The position numbers were made by a program, and so were the translations under genes. 64,000 nucleotides of DNA, from assembly GCA_019652555.1 (NCBI GenBank), contig BPAJ01000002.1:1-64000 (forward strand), in the 5' to 3' direction. The notes beneath the pieces were generated by a model. It was not told the origin of the DNA and did not search any database. It was given only the letters and a program-made list of their open reading frames with translations. The DNA comes from Gammaproteobacteria bacterium (GTDB taxonomy: Bacteria; Pseudomonadota; Gammaproteobacteria; Magnimaribacterales; AG-339-G14). Of this stretch, positions 53,007 to 63,155 are shown in pieces; position 1 is the first letter of the stretch; every line of letters starts with the position of its first letter.

Positions 53007-54557
53007 ATGACAAGGTCTTTGGGAGAGGCCTTATCGCTTCTAGCCGATAAGGGTAATATAAACCTAGAAAATTCAATTTCTCGGGGAATTGAAAAAGAAT
53101 CCCTTAGGGTCTCGAAAAATAACACCATTTCTAGCGCTGATCACCCTCCCTCCTTAGGTTCGGCTCTTACAAATAAATACATCACAACAGATTTTTCTGA
53201 AGCCTTGTTAGAGTTAATAACGCCTACTCATTCCTCAGTAGAAGATGCCCTTAAAAATCTAGAAGAAATATGTAAATTTGTTGTTGAGAAAACTTCTGAA
53301 ACTATTTGGCCAAGCAGTATCCCATGTAAGATAGAGAATGAAGATTCCATCAGGCTGGCTGATTATGGGACCTCAAATTCTGGGCTTCTTAAAACTTTGT
53401 ACAGATCAGGTTTAAGCTATAGATATGGCTCGATGATGCAAACAGTCTCTGGCATCCACTATAACTTTTCTTTCAGTGATGGATTCTTCGAAACCTTAAA
53501 GGGCAATGAAGACCTTCAGAGCTTTAAGAATAAAACTTATCTCAGTCTCATAAGAAATTTTAGACGAAATGCTTGGATGATCCTTTATCTTTTTGGCTCG
53601 AGTCCAGTTGTACCGAAAACATTTATTACTAACAGAGAAAACTTCCTTGAAGATTTAAATGAAGAAGATTTGTTTTTAGAGTATGCGACTTGTCTAAGAA
53701 TGAGCGAACTGGGCTATATGTCCAAGGCACAGGATAATCTTTATATTGCTTACAACAACATAGATGAGTATTTGAAAGATTTAAAACACGCGCTGACCAA
53801 AGAACATAAAAGGTATGGCGAAGTTGGTGTGCTTAAAGATGGCAAAAGAATACAAATAAATACGTCTATCATTCAAATTGAAAATGAATATTACAGCTCA
53901 ATTAGGCCTAAGAGAGTAACTCCACCAGGTGAAAGGCCTTTAAATATTTTAAGAGCTGAAGGTATAGATTATGTAGAGATTCGAGCATTGGATAATAATT
54001 CCTTTTTACCAAGCGGTATCGATGAAGATACAAGTTATTTTTTAGAAGCCTATCTTATTGGCTGTTTTTTTGGCGAGGATAAAAAATCTAGTCAAGATGA
54101 AATTAAAGAGCTTCTAGTGAATTGGGAAAATGTGGTAAAAGAAGGAAGAAACCCAGATCTGAAAATTTTAAAGAATAAAGAAAAAATAACTGTTAAAGAT
54201 TCAGGAATGAAAGTTATAGATTATTTAAGAGAAGTTTTTGAGCAAATGCCCTCTGAAATGAGTGGCTATGTTGAAAAAGTTATGAAATCTTTGAATAAGC
54301 AAGAAGAAAAATTGAATGACTCTTCTCTTACCCCCTCAGGTCGTATTGTTTCTGAATTACAAAATAATAATAAATCTTGGGAAGAGCTTAATTTAGAGCT
54401 TGCTGGAGAACATTCTCAATCTTTTAAAAGAATTGAAACAGACCTAGATTATCTTTCAAGAGAAGCAAAAAGTTCTTTAGAAAAGTTCTATGAGTTAGGA
54501 GACCATCAAGAAGAAGAGTTTGAGGTTTATCTTGATAAATTTGTGAACGATATATAA
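53007..54557 (+). CDS. gshA: Glutamate-cysteine ligase
   Basis: RGIEKESLRVSKNNTIS, TDFSEALLELITPTH, SGIHYNFSFSD, INTSIIQIENEYYSSIRPKR, YVEIRALDNNSF. Confidence 0.96.
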   Translation: MTRSLGEALSLLADKGNINLENSISRGIEKESLRVSKNNTISSADHPPSLGSALTNKYITTDFSEALLELITPTHSSVEDALKNLEEICKFVVEKTSETIWPSSIPCKIENEDSIRLADYGTSNSGLLKTLYRSGLSYRYGSMMQTVSGIHYNFSFSDGFFETLKGNEDLQSFKNKTYLSLIRNFRRNAWMILYLFGSSPVVPKTFITNRENFLEDLNEEDLFLEYATCLRMSELGYMSKAQDNLYIAYNNIDEYLKDLKHALTKEHKRYGEVGVLKDGKRIQINTSIIQIENEYYSSIRPKRVTPPGERPLNILRAEGIDYVEIRALDNNSFLPSGIDEDTSYFLEAYLIGCFFGEDKKSSQDEIKELLVNWENVVKEGRNPDLKILKNKEKITVKDSGMKVIDYLREVFEQMPSEMSGYVEKVMKSLNKQEEKLNDSSLTPSGRIVSELQNNNKSWEELNLELAGEHSQSFKRIETDLDYLSREAKSSLEKFYELGDHQEEEFEVYLDKFVNDI

Positions 54558-54601
54558 GGTTTATTTTTATAAAAAATAATTAATTTGGTATTAGGAGAAA
54601 T

Positions 54602-55573
54602 ATGAAAGCATACGTTTGTAGAGAATTCGGTCCCGTAGATTCACATAAGGTTGAGGAAGTAGAAGATCCCAGAGCAGAGCCAGGAATGGTTGTGATTGAT
54701 GTCAAAGCTGCTGGAGTGAGTTTTCCGGATGTTTTGATTGTGCAAGGAAAATATCAGTTTCAGCCTCCCTTTCCTTTCTCTCCAGGTGGTGAAATTGCAG
54801 GAGTAATTTCTGAGGTAGGTGAAGGTGTTGCTGATTGGAAAGAAGGAGATCGAGTGATTGCAATGGTAGGTAATGGCGGGATAGCGGAAAAAACGTCTGC
54901 TTACGCAGCAACTTTAATGCCTTTACCTGAATCGATGGATTTCAAAGATGGAGCTGCTTTTCCTCTTAACTATGGAACAACTTACTATGCTTTGAAACAA
55001 AGAGGAGAATTAAAAAAAGGTGAGACTCTTTTGGTAACTGGTGCAGGAGGCGGGGTTGGTACAACTGCTATAGAAATTGGCAAAGCGATGGGTGCAAGAG
55101 TAATAGCAGCTGCTAGTAATCAGGAAAAATTGGATATAGCTAAAAGATTGGGTGCTGACGAAATAGTGAACTATGGAGATGGAGAGCTTAAAGAAAAAGT
55201 AAAAGAATTAACTGATGGGTTGGGTGCGGACGTAATCTACGATGCTGTTGGTGGAGACATATTTTTGCAGTGCATGAGATGTATAAATTGGAAAGGCAGA
55301 GTATTGGTTATAGGTTTTCCTGCAGGGATTCCTAAAGTTCCGACTAATCTAGCCCTTTTAAAAGGTTGTTCAATAGTAGGTGTTTTCTGGGGAAGTTTTA
55401 CAGGTAGAGAGCCTGAAGAAAATAACAAAAACTTTGATGAGCTCTTTGCTTTACATGCAGAAGGTAAGTTGAAGCCTGAAATTACAAAAAGCTACTCGCT
55501 TGATGAAGCAGTTGCGGCAATAAAGTCTTTAGAGGATAGAACTGCCACTGGAAAAGTAGTAATCGAGATTTAA
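54602..55573 (+). CDS. NADPH:quinone oxidoreductase (MDR superfamily)
   Basis: GVSFPDVLIVQGKYQFQPPFPFSPGGEIAGVI, LLVTGAGGGVGTTAIEIGKAMGARVIAAAS. Confidence 0.95.
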   Translation: MKAYVCREFGPVDSHKVEEVEDPRAEPGMVVIDVKAAGVSFPDVLIVQGKYQFQPPFPFSPGGEIAGVISEVGEGVADWKEGDRVIAMVGNGGIAEKTSAYAATLMPLPESMDFKDGAAFPLNYGTTYYALKQRGELKKGETLLVTGAGGGVGTTAIEIGKAMGARVIAAASNQEKLDIAKRLGADEIVNYGDGELKEKVKELTDGLGADVIYDAVGGDIFLQCMRCINWKGRVLVIGFPAGIPKVPTNLALLKGCSIVGVFWGSFTGREPEENNKNFDELFALHAEGKLKPEITKSYSLDEAVAAIKSLEDRTATGKVVIEI

Positions 55574-55575
55574 AC

Positions 55576-55598
55576 AAGAGGAGGTTAATCCTCCTCTT
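55576..55598 (+). terminator. Rho-independent terminator
   Basis: AAGAGGAGG-TTAAT-CCTCCTCTT followed by ATTTAATAATTTTT. Confidence 0.88.
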
Positions 55599-55610
55599 AT
55601 TTAATAATTT

Positions 55611-56024
55611 TTAACTATTTTTAGGTCCCCATATTCCAACGAGAATTATCAATAAAACCGATAACCACCATATAGCGCCTATTGGATCTGTAAAAAAGGA
55701 ATACTCAGGTAAAGTGTCTCCATTATCAGAAACAAATCTTTCTGCTCCGGCTGAAATTTCTACTCCACTCTTTTTTAGTTCAGAAAGCGTATAAGATGCG
55801 TTCTTATTAAGTAAGTCAGTAAAATTAGCAATATTATAACCAGGCCAGACTACTCCTAAACCAAATACCGTACCTATTACTTTTGATAAGAGATTTCCTC
55901 CTGATTCGTTTATTGATTTAGAGACTCTAAACGCAACCCAAATTAAAAAAGCAGTTGCTGCAAAAAATATTGCTGCCCCCATAAACTGGACTGCTAAAAG
56001 CATCCACACTTGATATTCATCCAT
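55611..56024 (-). CDS. Hypothetical membrane protein
   Basis: 137-aa ORF with three or four hydrophobic segments; AGAAAAATATGG start context. Confidence 0.65.
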   Translation of the reverse strand: MDEYQVWMLLAVQFMGAAIFFAATAFLIWVAFRVSKSINESGGNLLSKVIGTVFGLGVVWPGYNIANFTDLLNKNASYTLSELKKSGVEISAGAERFVSDNGDTLPEYSFFTDPIGAIWWLSVLLIILVGIWGPKNS

Positions 56025-56110
56025 ATTTTTCTCCCAAAAAAATTAATAAGAATAATTCTCATTAAATATATCTTATTTTTTTATTTTTTTTGTTAAAAAG
56101 GTGAAAATTT

Positions 56111-56749
56111 TTAGTTGAAAGCTACAATGCTTTCAAGAACTTCTGCCATTTTTTCTGGGGTGTGGGGCGACTTGAAGAATCCAAAATAATTACCATTTGG
56201 ATCTATTACAGCAAGATTCATACTGTGATCCATATCATAATTAGAATTATCAGAGCCTATCACTGGTACAAAAGGCAAGGTTAAATCCGTAGCCAACTTA
56301 TAAATAACTTCAATATCTCCAGTAATTCCAGTGAAATCGGGATTAAAAGCTTTTGCATATTCTTGCATCTTTTCTGGAGTATCGCGATCTGGATCAACAG
56401 ATATCATTCTAAAATTTACTTTTGAGGATGCTTCTTCTGACAAATTGCTATTTGCCATTGCCATTTTTTTCATCGTCATGGGGCACATGTCAGGGCAAGA
56501 TGCAAAGCCTAAAAATAATACGTCCCAAGCACCAATCAAATCATTATTTGAAAACTCAGTATCTCCTTCAATAAGCTCAAAATTATTGATTTGTCTGGTC
56601 CTAACTAATTTATAAAATCCTATTTGTTTGTATTCTTCTGCGGTAAGTTCTTTCGGCGAAATAGTTGAGTAAACGAAAAGTCCTGCAACCATCGATACAA
56701 TGAGGAGACAAGAAGCAACGGTTATTCTTATGGATTTATTATTGCTCAT
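56111..56749 (-). CDS. SCO1/SenC family copper chaperone
   Basis: WDVLFLGFASCPDMCPMTMKKM...FRMISVDPDRDTPEKMQEYAKAFNPDFTGITG...DHSMNLAVIDPNGNYFGFFKSPHTPEKM. Confidence 0.95.
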   Translation of the reverse strand: MSNNKSIRITVASCLLIVSMVAGLFVYSTISPKELTAEEYKQIGFYKLVRTRQINNFELIEGDTEFSNNDLIGAWDVLFLGFASCPDMCPMTMKKMAMANSNLSEEASSKVNFRMISVDPDRDTPEKMQEYAKAFNPDFTGITGDIEVIYKLATDLTLPFVPVIGSDNSNYDMDHSMNLAVIDPNGNYFGFFKSPHTPEKMAEVLESIVAFN

Positions 56750-57645
56750 AGTTGAATTGGGATTAATTTATCAAGGGCCATACAAATAAACAATATTGTT
56801 AAAAAAACAATAGAGTAAAGAAATAAGGGCAAAGCTAATCTGTTGCTTTTATCAAAAATCAGTGCAATTGCTAGACCAATGAAGGCAGCATTTAAGACTG
56901 TTGCGCTTATGAAATAAAACCCACCAAGATAGCCGGTTGCAAAAGGAAATATTGAAATCACAGCTAACAAAACTGAGTAAAGTGCAATTTGTAATTTTGT
57001 ATACTCGGTTCCTTTTATAACTGGCATCATTGGGACCTTTGCTGCAATGTAGTCTTCTTTTCTGTTAATAGACAGAGCCCAAAAGTGAGGTGGCGTCCAA
57101 ATAAAAATAATTAAGACCATTAATAAAGGGAGAGCGTCTATAGAATTGGTTATTGCCGTCCACCCAAGAAGTGGAGGCATTGCGCCAGCAATACCGCCAA
57201 TAACAATATTTTGCGTACCGGCAAACTTAAGAATTTTCGTATAAAAGAAAGAATAAAAAGCCCAAGTAAGCAAAGTCAGCAAGAGAGTCAAAACATTGTT
57301 GAAAATTAATAAGAGTATCGTTCCAGAGGCTAACAAGATTCCCGAAAATACTTTTGCGCTAGTAGCTGAAATTTCTCCTTTAACTAAAGGTCTGTTCTTG
57401 GTTCTTGCCATCTTGCTATCAATTTCAACGTCTAAAATTTGGTTGATGACTGCACTTGAAGAGGCAATTAAGGCTATACCAAAAAGACCGAAGATGACTT
57501 TAGATAAGTCTCCAGCAAAACCATCTGCTAAAAACATTGCAGTTGCTGCAGTTAATACCAACAAATAAATTATGGAGGGTTTGGTAAGCTTTAAGTATCC
57601 AGATATTGGAAACTTTTGAGATTGAGAAATTGCTTCAGTATTCAC
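56746..57645 (-). CDS. ctaB: Protoheme IX farnesyltransferase (heme O synthase)
   Basis: YLKLTKPSIIYLLVLTAATAMFLA, NQILDVEIDSKMARTKNRPLVKGEIS, GGIAGAMPPLLGWTA, WTPPHFWALSINRKEDYIAAKVPMMPVIKG. Confidence 0.96.
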   Translation of the reverse strand: MNTEAISQSQKFPISGYLKLTKPSIIYLLVLTAATAMFLADGFAGDLSKVIFGLFGIALIASSSAVINQILDVEIDSKMARTKNRPLVKGEISATSAKVFSGILLASGTILLLIFNNVLTLLLTLLTWAFYSFFYTKILKFAGTQNIVIGGIAGAMPPLLGWTAITNSIDALPLLMVLIIFIWTPPHFWALSINRKEDYIAAKVPMMPVIKGTEYTKLQIALYSVLLAVISIFPFATGYLGGFYFISATVLNAAFIGLAIALIFDKSNRLALPLFLYSIVFLTILFICMALDKLIPIQL

Positions 57646-58630
57646 GAGACCTTAACCTAGCATACGATAATCCCAACAATAGGAAAAGAGCTCCAAGATT
57701 ATGTGCAATCGCGACGTAAAGCGGAAGTCTATAAATGATGTTTGATATACCTAAGGCAAGTTGGAGAAAAAGCAAGCCACCAATTAGACCAGAAACAAAA
57801 TAATTTTTTTCTTTCGCGAATAAATATGCCAAAAATAAAAAATACAAAGTCACAATTAATGCACCAAATCTATGTACCAGATGAATTGCAACCCTTGATT
57901 GGTGATCCAACTGACCGCCTAAATAATCAGGGCCTATTCTTTGAGCAAAATTTAGGCCCTTAACATAGTCTGCATCAGGCAGAATTTGTCCTTTGCAAAG
58001 AGGAAAATCTGAACAAGCCAAAGCTGCATAATTAGAACTAAGCCAAACTCCGAGGATTATTTGAATAATCAAGATTGGGAAAGCTATATTTAAAATCCTA
58101 AGAGTACTCTTGGATACAGAAAAATAATTGATGTTGCCTAAATTTATTTCTTTTAATTTCAGATAAGTTAAAAAGAGCAAGGTGGTGGTCGCAAAACCTC
58201 CAAGTAAATGTGCAGTAACAACCTGAGGCCATAATTTTAAACTTACTGTGAAATAGCCAAGTAATGATTGAAACAAAACGAGTGCTGTCATGGTTGAAGT
58301 TATTTTGACAATGAAGGAGTTTCGAGGTTTGGAAAAAACCGCATAAAGAAAAAGTCCAATAATCAAGAGACCCAAAGAACCGGCAAAATATCTATGCACC
58401 ACTTCCGGAACTGCTTTTTCAATTTCAAATTTTCTTTCTGGATAAAGTTCGTTGGCTAAAGATATTTCCGTTTCTGACATAGGCCAAATGGCAAAACCAT
58501 AACAGCCAGGCCAGTCTGGGCAACCTAAACCTGCATCAACTAGTCTTGTCCAAGCACCAAGCCCCACTACAGTGAAAGCCAGAAAAATGCCAAGCAAAGC
58601 GATTAATTGTATTCTTTTTAAATTAGCCAA
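57635..58630 (-). CDS. ctaA: Heme A synthase (COX15/CtaA)
   Basis: GAWTRLVDAGLGCPDWPGCYGF, PEVVHRYFAGSLGLLI, VTAHLLGGFATTTLLFL, HLVHRFGALIVTLY. Confidence 0.96.
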   Translation of the reverse strand: MANLKRIQLIALLGIFLAFTVVGLGAWTRLVDAGLGCPDWPGCYGFAIWPMSETEISLANELYPERKFEIEKAVPEVVHRYFAGSLGLLIIGLFLYAVFSKPRNSFIVKITSTMTALVLFQSLLGYFTVSLKLWPQVVTAHLLGGFATTTLLFLTYLKLKEINLGNINYFSVSKSTLRILNIAFPILIIQIILGVWLSSNYAALACSDFPLCKGQILPDADYVKGLNFAQRIGPDYLGGQLDHQSRVAIHLVHRFGALIVTLYFLFLAYLFAKEKNYFVSGLIGGLLFLQLALGISNIIYRLPLYVAIAHNLGALFLLLGLSYARLRSREY

Positions 58631-59204
58631 TTTTTGATGCTCTCAATAATTTTTTAATATCCGATAAGATTTTTTTTGGATCTATGTCTCCTTGATAAGA
58701 CAAAATAATATTTCCCAGAGGATCTGCCAGGAAAAAACCAGGCTGAACGAATGGATTTATGCCAGCTTCAATCATTTTTTGTTTTAAGAGATCTAAATTC
58801 TTTGCAGATATGGGAGTCAAGTTGGTTTCGTCTTGAAAAAGTTTTTTTATCTTTTCATTTGTATTTGATGAGGCAACATAAAAGCGCTTTACCCTATCTT
58901 TTTCTCTGCCGATTGCAGTATTAATTTGTCTGGAAAAATAAAAGGCTTCCAAGCAAGCTTCATTGCAACGCTCATCTATGAAGTGGATGATCATCCACTT
59001 TCTTTCCATCGAATCTATATTTAGCGGTTGATAATCCAATTCAAGTTCCAAGCTACCGAGGTCAACCGGCGGATTTATCATGGTTCCATAATTAACCGTT
59101 GCTTTGGGTCCAAGGCCTGCGTAATACCAAAAGGTAGACAAAGAGATAACCAAAAATGGCGTCCCAAAGATTATCATTGCTATAAGAAAGCCTTTGTTTT
59201 TCAT
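58623..59204 (-). CDS. SCO-like/thioredoxin-like membrane protein of the cox operon
   Basis: N-terminal TM; WMIIHFIDERCNEACLEAFYFSRQINTAIGREKDRVKRFYVASS...FFLADPLGNIILSYQGDIDPKKILSDIKKLL. Confidence 0.85.
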   Translation of the reverse strand: MKNKGFLIAMIIFGTPFLVISLSTFWYYAGLGPKATVNYGTMINPPVDLGSLELELDYQPLNIDSMERKWMIIHFIDERCNEACLEAFYFSRQINTAIGREKDRVKRFYVASSNTNEKIKKLFQDETNLTPISAKNLDLLKQKMIEAGINPFVQPGFFLADPLGNIILSYQGDIDPKKILSDIKKLLRASKIG

Positions 59205-59887
59205 GTCGCCTGCTTTTTTCTAAATAAATAATAACCACCGAATAAAACTACTAGAGCTAGGGCGAACCACTGGATGGCGTAACCAAAATGCCTAGTTGAT
59301 TTCAATGAGGTTGGTCGCCAAATAGGCTCCAAACTTAAATTCGATAAGGCAGAGAGTTCAAATACATAAGGTAAAAACTTATAGCCACTTAAATCTTCCA
59401 TCAATTCTTTATCCAATCCTTGAATAATAAAGTTGTTTGCAATTTGTTTTGCCTGATCTTCTAATACGAAGTCTTTTGAAAAAGGTCTTATCATTCCATC
59501 TAGTTTTAAATTTGTTTGAGGCAAAGAAAGCTCTGGTAAAGAATCTCTTTGATCAGATTCTATCCAGCCTCTAGAAACGAGTATTTTTTTACTGTCAGCT
59601 AAAGTAAATGGCGAAAAAACCACATATCCAGCTTTGCCGTTAAGTGTTTTATTATCCACAAAAAAATTTTTTTTACCGAAAATCCCAGAAATTTGTATAT
59701 TCCTATAATATAAATTTTGATTGAGCTCGCCTGGGTTTGTTTCGACTGGCAAAGATTGTCTCTGAGAAAAAGTATTTTCTAATGCCTTTTTGTCATAGCC
59801 TCTGTCTATTTGCCAAATACCAAGAGATAATGATCCTATAAAAACAACGAGAAAAATCAACAAAATCAAATATTCAGAAACTTTCAT
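59201..59887 (-). CDS. SURF1 family cytochrome oxidase biogenesis protein
   Basis: LGIWQIDRGYDKKALE, GYVVFSPFTLADSKKILVSRGWIESDQRDSLPEL, KSTRHFGYAIQWFALALVVLFGGYYLFRKK. Confidence 0.94.
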   Translation of the reverse strand: MKVSEYLILLIFLVVFIGSLSLGIWQIDRGYDKKALENTFSQRQSLPVETNPGELNQNLYYRNIQISGIFGKKNFFVDNKTLNGKAGYVVFSPFTLADSKKILVSRGWIESDQRDSLPELSLPQTNLKLDGMIRPFSKDFVLEDQAKQIANNFIIQGLDKELMEDLSGYKFLPYVFELSALSNLSLEPIWRPTSLKSTRHFGYAIQWFALALVVLFGGYYLFRKKQAT

Positions 59888-59892
59888 AACCA

Positions 59893-60099
59893 ATGCTTAA
59901 ATTCATAATCGCAGTCCTCGCCCTTGCCATGCTGGTAAGCCTTTTTTCAAGCGCGTTTTTTCTTTTGAAAGACAAAGGCAATACCTCTAGGGCGATTTAT
60001 ACTTTACGAGTAAGAGTTACTATAGCGATGCTGCTTTTATTGACTATTGGATACGGTCTATACACAGGTCAACTTGGTCTTAACTCCCCTTGGGGTTAA
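59893..60099 (+). CDS. DUF2909 (twin transmembrane) protein, antisense within the cox operon
   Basis: MLKFIIAVLALAMLVSLFSSAFFLLKDKGNTSRAIYTLRVRVTIAMLLLLTIGYGLYTGQLG. Confidence 0.88.
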   Translation: MLKFIIAVLALAMLVSLFSSAFFLLKDKGNTSRAIYTLRVRVTIAMLLLLTIGYGLYTGQLGLNSPWG

Positions 60100-60998
60100 A
60101 ACACATAAACTACTAGTACCAATAAGATCCAAACAACATCCACAAAATGCCAATACCAAGATCCGGCGGCTAAGCCAAAGTGATCGTGTTCAGAAAAAGC
60201 GCCGCCAAAGCCACGTATGGTCATGATTGTTAGGATGATTGCTCCTAAGCAAACATGAAAACCATGAAATCCAGTAAGCAAAAAGAACGTTGTGCCATAA
60301 ATACCGGCGCCTAAGGTTAAACCCATGTGTGCATAGGCTTCGTAATACTCCAAGCCTTGCAAGAAGACAAAAATAAAACCTAAGGAAATGGTTACCACCA
60401 TCCAGCTTTTAAAGGCTGCTCGTTTGCCTTTTTTAAGTGCTGCCTCAGCTAAGGCAATGGTTCCGCTTGAAGTCACCAAACACAAAGTATTCCAGAAAGG
60501 CAACCAAGTATGCAGTTTGGTTATCCCTGGCATGTTCATGTTTTTTTCAGCTCCAGGAAAAGTTTCGTTGTCAGGAGTTACCATGACCGGCCAAGTTGCT
60601 TCGAAGGCTGGCCACAAAATATTCGTTATCGCTTTTTCGCCTTCCCCACCGAGCCACGGCACAGAAAACATTCTGACATAGCCAAGTGCTAGGAAAAATG
60701 CAAAGAAAAACATGACTTCAGAAAAAATAAACCAAGCCATGCCCCAAACAAAAGATTGGTTGAGCTGATCGCTATACATGCCTTTGTTGTTTTCATTGAT
60801 TACATTGCTGAACCAAACAAACATTACTCCCCAAATAACAGCAAAAGAAGTCATAAGAAGGATATAAGAATTTGAACTTTCTTTGCCCAAATCATTAATC
60901 GTACTACCCGCGCCCAATACGAAAAGAAGCAAGCCAAAAGCCATGAAAATTGGCAGCTTGCTGCTTTCAGGTACGTAATAAGAAGAATCTGAACTCAT
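60096..60998 (-). CDS. ctaE: Cytochrome c oxidase subunit III
   Basis: FIFSEVMFFFAFFLALGYVRM; LCLVTSSGTIALAEAAL; FLLTGFHGFHVCLGAIILTIMTIRGF; YWHFVDVVWILLVLVVYVF. Confidence 0.97.
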   Translation of the reverse strand: MSSDSSYYVPESSKLPIFMAFGLLLFVLGAGSTINDLGKESSNSYILLMTSFAVIWGVMFVWFSNVINENNKGMYSDQLNQSFVWGMAWFIFSEVMFFFAFFLALGYVRMFSVPWLGGEGEKAITNILWPAFEATWPVMVTPDNETFPGAEKNMNMPGITKLHTWLPFWNTLCLVTSSGTIALAEAALKKGKRAAFKSWMVVTISLGFIFVFLQGLEYYEAYAHMGLTLGAGIYGTTFFLLTGFHGFHVCLGAIILTIMTIRGFGGAFSEHDHFGLAAGSWYWHFVDVVWILLVLVVYVF

Positions 60999-60999
60999 A

Positions 61000-61536
61000 T
61001 TAGTTGCTCGCTTGTTTCGTCATTTGATCTTTTGTAATGTCGAACAAAGTATACCCCAAAGCCAAAGAAGAAATATCTGCTGGCAAATCAGGATCAATGA
61101 CAAATTTCAAAGGGATCGAAATGCTCTCACCGGGCTCAAGGTATTGTTGCTCAAAACAGAAACACTCGGTTTTGTGAAAATATTGCGCCCCCTTGCCTGG
61201 AGAAACGCTGGGAATTGCTTGAGCAATCATTGGCTTATCGGTGGTGTTGGTAAAAACATAAGACATTAAATTTTGCTCGCCAGTCTTCACTTTCATTTGA
61301 GATCTGTCTGAATCAAAAAACCATGGCATGCCATTGTTGTTGGTAGTAGTAAAGGTAATTTTGATTTCACGGTTACCAATATCCTCATACTCGGAAAAAG
61401 TAGGTCCAGTGACTTTTCCATTCAGTCCTGTGATTTCACAAAACACGTCATAAATTGGTACCAAGGCAAAACCAAACAAAAACATTCCAACCGTTGCTAA
61501 AAAAAGTTTTGAAACGCTTTTTTTAATACTGCTCAT
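61000..61536 (-). CDS. ctaG: Cytochrome c oxidase assembly protein CtaG/Cox11
   Basis: FALVPIYDVFCEITGLNGK; MPWFFDSDRSQMKVKTGEQNLMSYVFTN; FHKTECFCFEQQYLEPGESISIPLKFVIDPDLP. Confidence 0.97.
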   Translation of the reverse strand: MSSIKKSVSKLFLATVGMFLFGFALVPIYDVFCEITGLNGKVTGPTFSEYEDIGNREIKITFTTTNNNGMPWFFDSDRSQMKVKTGEQNLMSYVFTNTTDKPMIAQAIPSVSPGKGAQYFHKTECFCFEQQYLEPGESISIPLKFVIDPDLPADISSLALGYTLFDITKDQMTKQASN

Positions 61537-61537
61537 T

Positions 61538-63139
61538 TTAGCCTTTAGCTTCTCCAGCCTCTAAGTTAGGAGGAGTTTCAAAGGTATGGTAAGCAGGCGG
61601 TGAATCTAAAGTCCACTCAAGACCTTGTGCGCCTTCCCATACTTGACCAGTAGCTTTTTTGCCGTAAAAGATTGCTTTCAGAACTACATATAAAAAGAGT
61701 AGCTGTGACAATCCAAACAAAAACGCTCCAACACTAACTATCATGTTGTAGTCAGCAAATTGCATAGCGTAATCTGGAATTCTTCTTGGCATGCCGGCAA
61801 GGCCTACAAAATGCATTGGGAAGAAAGTTAAATTTACTGACACAAAAGATAACCAGAAGTGAGTCTTGCCCATAAATTCGTCGTACATGTAACCAGTCCA
61901 TTTTGGTAACCAATAATATACAGCAGCAATGATTGAGAATAAGGCTCCTGGGACTAATACATAATGGAAGTGAGCGACAACAAAATAAGTATCATGGTAT
62001 TGAAAATCTGCTGGAGCAATTGCCAACATCAAACCTGATAAACCACCAATGGTGAACAACGCCACAAATGCGATTGCAAAAAGCATTGGTGTTTCAAAAG
62101 TTAGCGAACCTTTGAACATAGTAGAAAGCCAGTTGAAAACTTTAACTCCAGTTGGAATTGCAATTAGCATGGTGGAGTACATAAAGAATAGTTCTCCAGC
62201 TATTGGCATTCCAACAGTAAACATATGATGTGCCCAAACTACAAAAGATAGTAACGCAATTGAGGCTATCGCATAGACCATGGAGTCGTATCCAAAAATA
62301 GGTTTTCTAGAAAAAGTTTCAATAATATGAGACACAATTCCAAAAGCTGGCAAGATCATGATGTAGACCTCAGGGTGACCGAAGAACCAGAATATGTGTT
62401 GGAATAAAACTGGATCACCTCCACCACCGGCTTTAAAGAAACTGGTGCCAAAATGGATGTCCATCAACATCATTGTTACTGCTCCAGCAAGAACCGGCAT
62501 CACTGCTATTAATAAGTAAGCAGTAATTAACCAAGACCATACGAAAAGAGGCATTTTCATAAGAGTCATGCCTGGTGCTCTCATATTCAAAATTGTGGTT
62601 ATCACGTTGATTGAACCCATGATGGAAGAAGCTCCCATAATGTGCACAGCAAAAATAAAGTAAGTTACTGTGGGTGGTGCATATTCAGTTGATAAAGGCG
62701 CATAAAAAGTCCAGCCAAAGTTTGGCGCTCCTCCTTCCATAAAGAAAGTAGCAAGTAAAACTCCAAAAGCAGCAGGTAAAATCCAAAAGCTTAAGTTATT
62801 CAATCTTGGCAGAGCCATATCCGGCGCACCAATTTGCATTGGAATTAACCAATTAGCCAGACCAACAAAAGCAGGCATGATTACACCAAATACCATGATC
62901 AATCCATGATTGGTGACCATTTGGTTATAAAATTCTGGGGAAACAATCTGACTTCCAGGCTCAAAAAGCTCAGCCCTAATGACCATAGCCATTGCTCCAC
63001 CAATGAAAAGCATGATGAAACTGAACCACAAGTATAGTGAACCAATGTCCTTATGGTTAGTGGTGTAAAGCCAACGGGTTATGCCCTTGGCTGGACCATG
63101 GTGATGATCGTCGTGATGTCCTTCTATTACTGCGCTCAT
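61538..63139 (-). CDS. ctaD: Cytochrome c oxidase subunit I
   Basis: RWLYTTNHKDIGSLYLWF, NHGLIMVFGVIMPAFVGLANWLIP, HIFWFFGHPEVYIMILPAFGIVSHI, VWAHHMFTVGM, YHDTYFVVAHFHYVLV. Confidence 0.98.
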   Translation of the reverse strand: MSAVIEGHHDDHHHGPAKGITRWLYTTNHKDIGSLYLWFSFIMLFIGGAMAMVIRAELFEPGSQIVSPEFYNQMVTNHGLIMVFGVIMPAFVGLANWLIPMQIGAPDMALPRLNNLSFWILPAAFGVLLATFFMEGGAPNFGWTFYAPLSTEYAPPTVTYFIFAVHIMGASSIMGSINVITTILNMRAPGMTLMKMPLFVWSWLITAYLLIAVMPVLAGAVTMMLMDIHFGTSFFKAGGGGDPVLFQHIFWFFGHPEVYIMILPAFGIVSHIIETFSRKPIFGYDSMVYAIASIALLSFVVWAHHMFTVGMPIAGELFFMYSTMLIAIPTGVKVFNWLSTMFKGSLTFETPMLFAIAFVALFTIGGLSGLMLAIAPADFQYHDTYFVVAHFHYVLVPGALFSIIAAVYYWLPKWTGYMYDEFMGKTHFWLSFVSVNLTFFPMHFVGLAGMPRRIPDYAMQFADYNMIVSVGAFLFGLSQLLFLYVVLKAIFYGKKATGQVWEGAQGLEWTLDSPPAYHTFETPPNLEAGEAKG

Positions 63140-63155
63140 TTTTTAAAGCTCCTTT

